Shown: positions 1-6,593, counted from the stretch's first letter. The stretch: 7,782 nt of DNA from Sphingomonadales bacterium (GCA_024636595.1 JAGXGT010000039.1:1-7782), one strand, 5' to 3'. Translations and numbers: made by a program. The notes: generated from the letters alone by a model not told the origin.

Positions 1-38
1 CCCGAAAACGCGCTCAAGACCGGCCAGAAAGCAGAAAT
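1..38 (+). repeat. 38-bp direct repeat, copy 1 (window edge)
   Basis: Bases 1-38 are identical to bases 427-464 inside crtY. The match ends at base 39 (C versus G), after which a further GTC matches before the copies diverge. The left limit is unknown because the repeat begins at the first base of the window. Both copies lie in the same reading frame, 426 bp (142 codons) apart. Confidence 0.9.
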
Positions 39-87
39 CGTCTACATGCTTTCAGACAGGCTTTCCCCTGCCCAAAGCATCGGCTAA
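1..87 (+). CDS. 3' end of an unidentified reading frame upstream of crtY (partial)
   Basis: Frame 1 is open from the window edge to a TAA at 85-87, giving a 28-residue C-terminal tail that ends in LSPAQSIG. The stop lies 9 bp before the preferred crtY ATG, the spacing expected of an operon neighbour. The first 12 residues (PENALKTGQKAE) are identical to an internal part of CrtY, and the matching DNA (1-38) is identical as well. After that the sequence bears no resemblance to CrtY. I do not recognise the remaining 16 residues. It could be the true tail of an upstream gene, a remnant of a partial crtY duplication, or a product of mis-assembly at a contig edge. Whether it is translated cannot be judged from this fragment. 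Confidence 0.35.
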   Translation, partial: PENALKTGQKAEIVYMLSDRLSPAQSIG

Positions 88-96
88 GGCAGGATG

Positions 97-1269
97 ATGC
101 CGAAGCCGACCCGTTCTTCAAACCAGTATGATCTGGCTATCGCTGGTGGCGGTCTGGCCGGTGGACTGGTGGCGCTGGCGCTGACAAAATTGCGACCCGA
201 TCTGGATATTGCGCTGATTGAGGCAGAAGATCATTTTGGCGGCAATCATATCTGGTCCTTTTTCGAAAGCGATCTTGAACCGGAGCACCGCTGGTTGGTC
301 GATCCGCTAATTTCGCGCCAGTGGGACAGCTATGACGTGCACTTCCCGAAATATAGCCGCAGCCTGAGCAACGGCTATTGCTCGATCGAGTCAGAAAATC
401 TCGATCGGCTATTGCGCGAAAGGCTGCCCGAAAACGCGCTCAAGACCGGCCAGAAAGCAGAAATGGTCGAGCCCGGCTTGGTCACCATACAGAGCGGTGA
501 TCCGGTGGCGGCAGGTGCCGTGCTTGATGTGCGCGGCGGCGGCGATCTGTCGGCGCTGGAGTTTGGCTGGCAGAAATTCAGCGGTCAAATGCTGCGCCTG
601 ACGGCACCGCATGGCCTGGATCGACCGGTGATCATGGATGCGACGGTGGAGCAGATCGACGGCTATCGCTTCGTCTATTGTCTGCCGTTCAGCGAAACGG
701 AAGTGTTTGTCGAGGACACTTATTATTCCGACGGGAAAAAGCTGGATGAGACGATAGCGCACGACCGGATCGCCGAATATGCCGCCTCGCAGGGGTGGGA
801 GATCGCGGAAATATTGCGCGAAGAGGCCGGGCAGCTGCCGGTCATCTATGGCGGCGATTTCGAGGCTTTCTGGAAAGCCAACGAGGGCGTCGATGCGCGC
901 GCCGGTGCGCGGGCGGCGCTGATCCAGCCGATCACCAGCTACTCGCTGCCGATGGCGGTCAAGACCGCAATCATGATTGCCGAAATGCCCGAAATCAACC
1001 AGAAGAAGCTCGATAAGATGCTGAGAAATCTGGCGACCAAACATTGGAAGAAGGGCAAATTTTACCGGATGTTATGCGCTTTCCTGTTTCTTGGTGCGGA
1101 CCCGGACAAGCGCTACAAGACGCTGGAACATACCTATACCAAGGACGAGAAATTGCTCGCCCGTTTCTATGCTGGCAAATCGACCAAGATGGATCAGGCC
1201 ACTTTGCTGACCGGCAAACCGCCCATTCCCATTTCCCGCGCTATCCCGCTTTTGTTGAAATATAGATGA
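97..1269 (+). CDS. crtY: Lycopene beta-cyclase CrtY
   Basis: This flavoprotein cyclises the two psi ends of lycopene into beta-ionone rings, giving beta-carotene via gamma-carotene, probably at the inner membrane. The protein has 390 residues, typical for bacterial CrtY. It begins with a dinucleotide-binding fold (GGGLAG at 17-22; acidic strand end E42) followed by GGNHIWSF at 48-55, a CrtY signature. EDTYY at 206-210 corresponds to the conserved acidic cyclase motif, QPITSYSLP at 277-285 to the second conserved block, and FYRML at 322-326 plus the TGKPPIPISRA tail complete the family pattern. ATG occurs at both 94 and 97. AAGG at 86-89 lies 7 nt before the second and only 4 nt before the first, so 97 is preferred. 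It is the first gene of crtYIB seen here; any promoter lies left of the window or in the first bases. The 5' third contains a 38-bp segment repeated at the window edge. Confidence 0.96.
   Translation: MPKPTRSSNQYDLAIAGGGLAGGLVALALTKLRPDLDIALIEAEDHFGGNHIWSFFESDLEPEHRWLVDPLISRQWDSYDVHFPKYSRSLSNGYCSIESENLDRLLRERLPENALKTGQKAEMVEPGLVTIQSGDPVAAGAVLDVRGGGDLSALEFGWQKFSGQMLRLTAPHGLDRPVIMDATVEQIDGYRFVYCLPFSETEVFVEDTYYSDGKKLDETIAHDRIAEYAASQGWEIAEILREEAGQLPVIYGGDFEAFWKANEGVDARAGARAALIQPITSYSLPMAVKTAIMIAEMPEINQKKLDKMLRNLATKHWKKGKFYRMLCAFLFLGADPDKRYKTLEHTYTKDEKLLARFYAGKSTKMDQATLLTGKPPIPISRAIPLLLKYR
427..464 (+). repeat. 38-bp direct repeat, copy 2 (inside crtY)
   Basis: This copy encodes PENALKTGQKAE plus the first bases of the next codon, around residues 111-122 of CrtY counted from the ATG at 97. 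It sits in a less conserved part of the cyclase, and the CrtY frame runs through it without disturbance, so it is probably the original copy. Confidence 0.9.
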
Positions 1270-1286
1270 GTAAAGCCAACCCATGA
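1266..1286 (+). other. Six-codon ORF bridging the crtY stop and crtI start
   Basis: A short reading frame, MSKANP, starts at an ATG overlapping the crtY stop as ATGA (1266-1269) and ends at a TGA overlapping the crtI ATG, again as ATGA (1283-1286). The arrangement would let a ribosome finishing crtY restart here and then restart again at crtI. Its start, ATGAGTAAA, closely matches the crtI start, ATGAGCAAA, 17 bp downstream, which suggests a small slippage duplication of the initiation site. That it is translated is inference only. Confidence 0.3.
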
Positions 1287-2794
1287 GCAAAACCCCAAAA
1301 TCCCAGAATGAACTGTTCAAGAAAGCCGCTGTCATCGGCTCCGGCTTTGGTGGTCTGGCGCTTGCCATTCGGCTGCAATCCGCCGGTATCCAGACGACAA
1401 TATTGGAGAGCCGCGACAAGCCGGGTGGCCGCGCTTATTATTGGGAAAAAGAGGGGTTTATCTTCGACGGCGGGCCGACCGTTATTACCGACCCTGATTG
1501 CCTGTCCCAGCTGTGGGAGCTGACCGGCCATGATATGGCGAAAGATATCGAGCTGATGCCGGTATCGCCTTTCTACCGGCTGAACTGGCCCGACGGCACG
1601 AACTTCGATTATGTCAATGATCCGGAAGAGCTTTACGCCAATATTGCGGCGATCGAGCCGGATGATGTCGAGGGCTACAAAAAATTCCTCGAATATAGCG
1701 GCGGGCTATACGAGGAGGGCTATGTCAAGCTCGGCACCAAAGCGTTTCTGGATTTCAAGTCGATGATCAAGGCGGCCCCTGCGCTGATGAAATATGAAGC
1801 CTATCGCTCGGTCTACTCCAAGGTTTCCAGCTTTGTGAAGAACGAGAAGCTGCGCGAATTCTTGTCCTTTCAGTCGCTTCTGGTAGGCGGCAATCCGATG
1901 AAAACCAGCGCCATTTATGGCTTGATCCACAAGCTCGAACGGCTGGGCGGGGTCTGGTTTGCCAAGGGCGGGACGAATATGCTGGTCACGGCGATGGTCA
2001 AGCATTTCGAACGGATCGGCGGGGTGATCCGGCTGAACGATCCAGTGACCAAGATTGATACGATCGGTGACCGGGCATCTGGTATCACCTGCAAGTCCGG
2101 CTGGAGCGAGAAATTTGACGCCGTCGCCTCGAACGCCGATGTCGTGCACAGCTATCGCGATCTGCTTGGTCACAAGCATCGCAGCAGCACGGTCAGCGAA
2201 AAGCTGCTGAAGAAGAAATATTCGCCCTCGCTGTTCGTCGTCCATTTTGGCCTGAAGGGCAGCTGGCCGGGCATTCCGCACCATATGATCCTGTTCGGGC
2301 CGCGCTACAAAGGGCTGCTCGAGGATATTTATGACAATGGCGTGCTGCCCAGCGATTTCTCGCTCTATCTGCACCATCCGACGGTGACCGATCCGGAAAT
2401 GGCACCCGAAGGTCACAGTACCTTCTACGTTCTGGCGCCGGTGCCGCATCAGGGCAAGTTGCCGATTGACTGGGAAGAAATGGGGCCGATTTACGAGAAG
2501 CGGATTCTGGATGAAATCGGCCATCGCCTGATCCCCGACATTCATGACCGGATTATCACCAGTTTTCACTATACGCCGCAGGATTTTGGCAGCGATCTCA
2601 ACGCCCATCTTGGCAGCGCGTTCAGCCTGGAGCCGCTACTCACGCAAAGCGCCTGGTTCCGGGTGCACAACCGCGATGATGTCATCGACAATCTCTATTT
2701 TGTCGGCGCTGGCACGCATCCTGGGGCGGGAATTCCGGGGGTTGTGGGCAGCGCCAAGGCAACCGCTGAATTGATGCTGGAAGACCTTGGATAG
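1283..2794 (+). CDS. crtI: Phytoene desaturase CrtI
   Basis: This FAD-dependent membrane-associated desaturase converts 15-cis-phytoene to lycopene in successive dehydrogenation steps, supplying CrtY. The protein has 503 residues, the usual CrtI length. The N-terminal Rossmann motif is VIGSGFGGLALAIRL, with glycines at 19, 21 and 24, followed by E41 and PGGRAYYW at 46-53, where the FAD is bound. The segment with FDGGPTVITDP follows, as is standard in CrtI. The C-terminal bacterial phytoene dehydrogenase signature is clear: NLYFVGAGTHPGAGIPGVVG, with GAGTHPGAG at 475-483. The ATG lies 13 bp after the crtY stop. A weak GAG (1268-1270) is the only ribosome-binding-like sequence, so translation may be coupled to crtY. 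The product could stop at neurosporene or lycopene, but with a crtY neighbour the lycopene-forming type is most likely. Confidence 0.97.
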   Translation: MSKTPKSQNELFKKAAVIGSGFGGLALAIRLQSAGIQTTILESRDKPGGRAYYWEKEGFIFDGGPTVITDPDCLSQLWELTGHDMAKDIELMPVSPFYRLNWPDGTNFDYVNDPEELYANIAAIEPDDVEGYKKFLEYSGGLYEEGYVKLGTKAFLDFKSMIKAAPALMKYEAYRSVYSKVSSFVKNEKLREFLSFQSLLVGGNPMKTSAIYGLIHKLERLGGVWFAKGGTNMLVTAMVKHFERIGGVIRLNDPVTKIDTIGDRASGITCKSGWSEKFDAVASNADVVHSYRDLLGHKHRSSTVSEKLLKKKYSPSLFVVHFGLKGSWPGIPHHMILFGPRYKGLLEDIYDNGVLPSDFSLYLHHPTVTDPEMAPEGHSTFYVLAPVPHQGKLPIDWEEMGPIYEKRILDEIGHRLIPDIHDRIITSFHYTPQDFGSDLNAHLGSAFSLEPLLTQSAWFRVHNRDDVIDNLYFVGAGTHPGAGIPGVVGSAKATAELMLEDLG

Positions 2795-2799
2795 GCTCG

Positions 2800-3726
2800 A
2801 TGAACCGCAATAATCTCGTTCTTCACGCCAAAGCCAGCATCGAACGCGGGTCCAAGTCCTTTGCCCGCGCCTCGAAGCTATTCTCCCGACAAACGCGGGA
2901 ACGGGCCTGGCTGCTCTACTACTGGTGCCGCGCCTGCGATGATCTTGCCGATGGGCAGGATCATGGGCAAGGCATGTCCGAGATTGCCAATCCGGAAAAA
3001 ACCATCGCTGCGATGCGGATGATGACGGCGCGGTCGCATGGCGGCGAGCAGACCGGCAATCCGCCTTTTGACGCCTATGGTGTGGTCGCGCAGGAGTGCG
3101 GCATTCCGAAAAAGCTGGCGGATGACATGATCGACGGTTTTGCGCTCGATGCGCGCGGATGGCGGCCAGAGACGGAAGATGATCTGCTGCAATATTGCTA
3201 TCATGTCGCTGGCGCTGTCGGCTGCATGATGGCAATCGTGATGGGGGTTTCCGCCCGCGATCATGAGGTACTGGACCGCGCCTGTGATCTGGGACTGGCG
3301 TTTCAACTCGCCAATATCGCCCGCGACGTGGCCGAGGATGCCGAGGCCGGGCGCTGCTATCTGCCACGTGATTGGCTGGCGGCAGCCGATATAGATCCCG
3401 AGAGGATCATGGCACCCGAGCGGAGGGATGCGCTGATCGCGCTCATCAACCAGCTCTGCGATATGGCGGGAGAATATGAAGCGTCGGCGCGCGTCGGGGC
3501 AGCAAGCCTGCCGTTCCGGTCGCGCTGGGCGGTCCTGGCAGCGGCCGGTATCTATGGCGACATCGCACGGGAGATCAGAAGGAGCGACGGCGCTTCGCTT
3601 GATCGACGGATATTCACCAGCAAGGGCCAAAAGCTGGGCTGGATCGTGAAAGCCTTTGGGCAAGCGCTGCTGAACTCCACCCGGCACGACCGTCAGGGAT
3701 TGTGGACCAGAGCCCGCGCAGTTTAG
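2800..3726 (+). CDS. crtB: Phytoene synthase CrtB
   Basis: CrtB condenses two geranylgeranyl diphosphates head to head into phytoene, the first committed carotenoid step; it is a Mg-dependent peripheral membrane enzyme. The 308-residue protein shows both aspartate-rich diphosphate-binding motifs of the trans-isoprenyl synthase fold: CDDLAD, with aspartates at 47, 48 and 51, and NIARDVAED at 172-180. YCYHVAGAVG between them and RCYLPRDWL after the second motif are also typical. Squalene synthase is the related alternative, but the motif wording and the crtYI context favour phytoene synthase. The ATG is 5 bp after the crtI stop, with GGATAGG at 2789-2795 as a possible ribosome binding site spanning that stop. 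It is the last gene of the cluster; the next gene converges on it with only 4 bp between stop codons. Confidence 0.97.
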   Translation: MNRNNLVLHAKASIERGSKSFARASKLFSRQTRERAWLLYYWCRACDDLADGQDHGQGMSEIANPEKTIAAMRMMTARSHGGEQTGNPPFDAYGVVAQECGIPKKLADDMIDGFALDARGWRPETEDDLLQYCYHVAGAVGCMMAIVMGVSARDHEVLDRACDLGLAFQLANIARDVAEDAEAGRCYLPRDWLAAADIDPERIMAPERRDALIALINQLCDMAGEYEASARVGAASLPFRSRWAVLAAAGIYGDIAREIRRSDGASLDRRIFTSKGQKLGWIVKAFGQALLNSTRHDRQGLWTRARAV

Positions 3727-3730
3727 GCGC

Positions 3731-4519
3731 TTAGTGGCTCGCCCCGTGGTCGGTGACATATTTGCCAATCCGCTCGACGGCCTCATGATATAGATTTTGC
3801 GAACAGCATAATACGCCGAGCGCCTTGCCGTGCGTCCCGTTGTAGACCAGTGTTTCCCCCAGTGCATTGGTGACACTGGCCCCGGCTTCGGCGGCAATCA
3901 CATGCGCAGCGGCAATATCCCATTCATGGCCCCAGCGCGTCGAAGCCACCACATCGGCGCGGTCGTCGGCTACCATTGCCATTCTGAGGGCGATGCTGTT
4001 CGGTTTTGGCACCGCGGCAAGCTTCATTTCCGGCGGCAGGCTTTCGGCGGGGATGCGGCAGCCTTCATATTGAGAGCGCCGGGTGGCGACGATTGCCCGA
4101 CCATTGACCTCGGTGTGGCTTCCCGCCTTTGCAATCCAGGTTTCCTTCATGGCCGGGGCGTCGAGTACTCCGAATATCGGCGCGTCATTTTGCACCAAAG
4201 CGATGGAGACACACCAGCCGGTCTTGCCGGCGACATAATCCTTGGTGCCGTCAATCGGGTCGACCACCCAGGTCAGTTCGTCACCGGCACCGCTGTGATC
4301 GATATGCGTTTCTTCGGACAGCCAGCCAGCGGAGGGAACCAGCTTCTCGAGTTCGCTGCGCAAAAAACGGTCGACCGCCAGATCGGCATCGCTGACGATC
4401 TGTCCGGGCGATTTTTCCCAGATATTAGCTTCTTTCTTGCCCAGAGCCCAGTGGCGCATGGCCAACGCTCCGCCTGCTCGTGCAATCGCGACAACCCGGT
4501 CAAAATCGATTTCCGTCAA
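3731..4519 (-). CDS. Inositol monophosphatase-family phosphatase (CysQ/SuhB-like)
   Basis: A Mg-dependent phosphatase of the Li-sensitive IMPase superfamily, predicted cytoplasmic. With the TTG start it has 262 residues. Family motifs appear in order: VSDADLAVD (42-50), the metal-ligand glutamates in WLSEET (66-71), the catalytic core WVVDPIDGTKDY (84-95, with metal ligands D87 and D90), and the C-terminal WDIAAAHVIAAEAGA block with W200-D201. GTK rather than GTxNF leans toward 3'(2'),5'-bisphosphate nucleotidase (CysQ), which removes PAP in sulfur assimilation. Inositol-1-phosphate or histidinol-phosphate phosphatase cannot be excluded. The frame has no ATG start. A TTG at 4517-4519 follows GGAG with a 6-nt spacer and is preferred; another in-frame TTG at 4547-4549 would add ten residues but lacks that signal. 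It lies downstream of the pmbA-like gene on the same strand. Confidence 0.88.
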   Translation of the reverse strand: MTEIDFDRVVAIARAGGALAMRHWALGKKEANIWEKSPGQIVSDADLAVDRFLRSELEKLVPSAGWLSEETHIDHSGAGDELTWVVDPIDGTKDYVAGKTGWCVSIALVQNDAPIFGVLDAPAMKETWIAKAGSHTEVNGRAIVATRRSQYEGCRIPAESLPPEMKLAAVPKPNSIALRMAMVADDRADVVASTRWGHEWDIAAAHVIAAEAGASVTNALGETLVYNGTHGKALGVLCCSQNLYHEAVERIGKYVTDHGASH

Positions 4520-4525
4520 GTGGTT

Positions 4526-4529
4526 CTCC
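4526..4529 (-). promoter_or_regulatory. Ribosome binding site supporting a TTG start
   Basis: On the - strand, GGAG (within ACGGAGAA) lies 6 nt upstream of TTG 4519-4517. This is the best Shine-Dalgarno match near the 5' end of the phosphatase gene and fixes its start in the absence of any ATG. Confidence 0.6.
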
Positions 4530-4604
4530 GTCAGCCCCGAGCCTAGCAAAGGGCGCTTATGGTCCGATAGACGTGGTTCAACAGGCTCACCACTAACGGA
4601 TTAG

Positions 4605-5951
4605 TCAACCGCCAGCCACCGTCATGCTGTCGGTGCGCAGGGTCGGCACATTGATGCTGTAGCGATATTCCAGATCATCGGCTGCGATCAGGCTCTTGAA
4701 CATGTCTTTCAAATTGCCGGCAATGGTGATTTCCGAAACCGGCGGCCCGATCTCGCCATCGGTGATCAGGAAGCCGCCTGCGCCACGGCTATAATCGCCG
4801 GTGACCGGATTGACGCCCATGCCGATCAACTCGGTGATATAGACGCCATGTTTGATATCCTTAATCAATTCGGCCTGGCTGATCGAGCCGTTGCCCAGAT
4901 GCAGGTTGGTGACGCTTACAGCGGGAGCGCCGCCGACGCCGCGCGAGGCATGGCCGGTCGGCTGCAGGCCGAGCTGGCGAGCCGAAGCGCTTGCCATGAT
5001 CCACTGGGTCAGCCGGCCATTGTCGATCAATTTGGTTTTGGCGGTTGGCAAACCTTCACCGTCAAACGCCTTGGACCGGAGACCCCGCTTGCGATGCGGA
5101 CAGTCGATGATGGTCAGGGCGCTGTCAAACACCTGGGTATCGAGCGCGTCGAGCAGGAAGCTGGTTTTGCGGGCGATGGCGCTGCCCGAGATCGCGCCGA
5201 TGAAATGCCCGAGCAGGCTGTTGCCGACGCGGGGATCGAATACGACGGGCATAGCGCCGGATTTAAAATTCACCGGGTTGAGTCTCGACGCGGCTCGCTC
5301 TCCGGCTTCGCGACCAATTTTCTCCGGCGATTGCATGTCTTCCAGAAAGCGTACGCTGTCATAGGCATAGTCGCGTTCCATGCCGTCGCCGGCACCGGCA
5401 ATAACGCTCGCTGACAGGCTATAGCCGCTAGTGGAATAGGAACCGGAGAAACCATGGCTCGTCGCCACGGCAACGATGCTGCGACCCGCGCTGGCGCCGC
5501 CACCTTCACTATTGGTGACACCTGCAACCGACCGCGCTGCATCCTCGGCCTTTAGCGCGAGCTCGCGCAACAGCTCGGGTTCGGGGTTTTGTCCGTCATC
5601 GCCTTCGATCGCATGAGGCTCTGTTTTCAGCAGCAATTCTTCCGGCGCGAGGCCGGCATATTGGTCTTCGGGTGCCTCTTTCGCCATGTCGAGAGCGCGT
5701 CCGACCAAAGCGGACAATATGACCGGGTCCATATCGGAGGAGGAAACGGTTGCCGATCGCTTGCCGACAAAAACGCGGAGGCCAATTTCTTCGCCTTCGG
5801 ACCGTTCGACGTCTTCCAGATTGCCGAGGCGCATCTGCACCTGGGTTGATGCATCGCACACATAGATAGCATCGGCGGCGTCGGCGCCGGCTTTTTTGGC
5901 TTGGGAAATGAGGGCGTCGGCGCGATCCTGCGCTTCGGAAGGTTTTAGCAT
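4605..5951 (-). CDS. pmbA: TldD/PmbA family protein, PmbA (TldE) type
   Basis: In E. coli, TldD and TldE (PmbA) form a heteromeric protease that matures microcin B17 and helps degrade CcdA; in bacteria without these substrates the role is poorly known. The 448-residue protein has the usual PmbA length. An N-terminal domain contains ERSEGEEIGLRVFVGKRSATVSSSD. The C-terminal part has the family signature GVNPVTGDYSRGAGGFLITDGEI, with GDYSRGAGGF at 385-394. There is no HExxxH zinc motif anywhere, which distinguishes PmbA/TldE from the catalytic TldD. A tldD partner is not in the window. The gene precedes the IMPase-family gene on the same strand, 85 bp from its preferred start. No Shine-Dalgarno sequence is visible before the ATG at 5949-5951; a promoter-like sequence immediately upstream could produce a leaderless transcript. 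Confidence 0.93.
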   Translation of the reverse strand: MLKPSEAQDRADALISQAKKAGADAADAIYVCDASTQVQMRLGNLEDVERSEGEEIGLRVFVGKRSATVSSSDMDPVILSALVGRALDMAKEAPEDQYAGLAPEELLLKTEPHAIEGDDGQNPEPELLRELALKAEDAARSVAGVTNSEGGGASAGRSIVAVATSHGFSGSYSTSGYSLSASVIAGAGDGMERDYAYDSVRFLEDMQSPEKIGREAGERAASRLNPVNFKSGAMPVVFDPRVGNSLLGHFIGAISGSAIARKTSFLLDALDTQVFDSALTIIDCPHRKRGLRSKAFDGEGLPTAKTKLIDNGRLTQWIMASASARQLGLQPTGHASRGVGGAPAVSVTNLHLGNGSISQAELIKDIKHGVYITELIGMGVNPVTGDYSRGAGGFLITDGEIGPPVSEITIAGNLKDMFKSLIAADDLEYRYSINVPTLRTDSMTVAGG

Positions 5952-5957
5952 GCGCTG

Positions 5958-5986
5958 GACATAGGTGCGACGCCCAGCAAGGTCAA
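5958..5986 (-). promoter_or_regulatory. Possible promoter of the pmbA-type gene
   Basis: On the - strand TTGACC (5986-5981) is followed after 17 bp by TATGTC (5963-5958). The -35 match is strong (5 of 6) and the -10 match weak (3 of 6). Six bases separate the -10 box from the ATG, so transcription would begin at or next to the A of the start codon. That fits the absence of a ribosome binding site. It is a reading by eye only. Confidence 0.3.
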
Positions 5987-6039
5987 CGATCGGGTGCTAA
6001 ATCGCGGAGAAACGATCGCAGTAATGCGGCGCCTGGATT

Positions 6040-6432
6040 TTAAACCATCGCTCCAATAGTCTTGATCAAACCGGCGAAGAGCAACGGTAGGCCGAGGGCC
6101 AAAAGCCATAGCATAACCTGATCGGTGCGGAACTTGGCGGCGATGCTTTGCTCGGACAAGCCGCTCTTGTTGATCGTCGCCCAGCGTTTTTCAAAATTGC
6201 GGCAGAAAGGAATGATCACTGCGACCAGCAGGATCAGACCGAAATAAGGGGCGATCGACATGCCCTTGGCCTCGATGAAGCCGAGTACGAAGAAAATTTG
6301 CATCAGGGTGTAAACCAGCAGCGCCGCCGCGCAATTGTTGCTCATTTTCTTGTCCCAGCGGACGCCAACATGCTGCACGCTTTGTCGTGCATGATCCTTG
6401 CTAACTGATTTGCGAGACGCTGTTGCGACCAT
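6040..6432 (-). CDS. Small three-helix membrane protein of unknown function
   Basis: I do not recognise this protein. It has 130 residues from the preferred start. Counting from the longer start at 6438, three hydrophobic segments lie at about 37-55 (LLVYTLMQIFFVLGF), 61-79 (PYFGLILLVAVIIPF) and 107-125 (MLWLLALGLPLLFAG). The basic N-terminus and the charged 80-106 loop predict an N-inside, C-outside topology. There is no signal peptide or cysteine/metal motif. Two ATGs are possible: GAGG on the - strand (6445-6442) lies 9 nt before the ATG at 6432 and only 3 nt before the ATG at 6438, so the inner one is favoured. The frame is long for chance and sits behind a promoter-like sequence. It is the first of three genes reading leftward, 88 bp before the pmbA-type gene. 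Confidence 0.72.
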   Translation of the reverse strand: MVATASRKSVSKDHARQSVQHVGVRWDKKMSNNCAAALLVYTLMQIFFVLGFIEAKGMSIAPYFGLILLVAVIIPFCRNFEKRWATINKSGLSEQSIAAKFRTDQVMLWLLALGLPLLFAGLIKTIGAMV

Positions 6433-6501
6433 TTCCATTCCCCTCAGAATATCATCTCCAACGATCGCCGGAAGTTTGCCCCCGCGCGATCTGTTGGAAA
6501 C

Positions 6502-6529
6502 ACTATAACCTATTTATCGCAAAAGCCAA
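6502..6529 (-). promoter_or_regulatory. Candidate leftward promoter for the small membrane protein
   Basis: On the - strand TTGGCT (6529-6524) and TATAGT (6507-6502) are separated by 16 bp, a fair sigma70-like pair. It would give a 5' leader of roughly 60 nt to the membrane-protein gene. The spacer contains TATCGCAA (6515-6522 on the + strand), a half-site related to the palindrome at 6575-6590. Confidence 0.35.
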
Positions 6530-6574
6530 ATAGCCAGTTTTTCGGTACTTTATGTCGGAAACCTGCGCTTGCAC

Positions 6575-6593
6575 TTGCGATATATTGCAATAT
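6575..6593. promoter_or_regulatory. Two overlapping palindromes, candidate operator
   Basis: TTGCGATATATTGCAA (6575-6590) is a 16-bp palindrome with seven of eight pairs complementary; the exception is G6579 against T6586. It overlaps a perfect 12-bp palindrome, ATATTGCAATAT (6582-6593). Both lie about 50-65 bp before the oxidoreductase start. Half-site copies occur at 6515-6522 (TATCGCAA) and 6613-6619 (ATCGCAA). A weak rightward promoter reading, TTGCGA (6575-6580), 17 bp, CAGAAT (6598-6603), would place the palindrome inside the promoter. The layout suits a dimeric repressor, but no regulator gene is visible in the window and the protein is unknown. Confidence 0.4.

Noticed and set aside
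409..1044. Long open frame on the - strand inside crtY
   Set aside because: It is antisense to a fully supported CrtY and its translation is rich in R, H and Q with no domain; a typical shadow of GC-rich coding DNA.
1706..2608. 300-codon open frame on the - strand inside crtI
   Set aside because: It lies entirely antisense to CrtI, whose motifs are complete, and shows no recognisable domain.
3716..3730. GCGC/GCGC hairpin at the crtB stop as a shared terminator
   Set aside because: A four-pair stem with a seven-base loop and no T-run is too weak to call.
2878..3897. 339-codon open frame on the - strand across crtB and into the phosphatase gene
   Set aside because: It overlaps two well-supported genes and has low-complexity composition without motifs.
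3830..4546. 238-codon open frame on the + strand opposite the phosphatase gene
   Set aside because: The - strand frame carries every IMPase-family motif; the opposite frame carries none.
4573..4605. Small hairpins after the pmbA stop (GTGGT/ACCAC at 4573-4593 and ACTAA/TTAGT at 4592-4605)
   Set aside because: Each stem is only 5 bp, they share bases, and no T-run follows on the - strand, so a terminator or attenuator is not supported.
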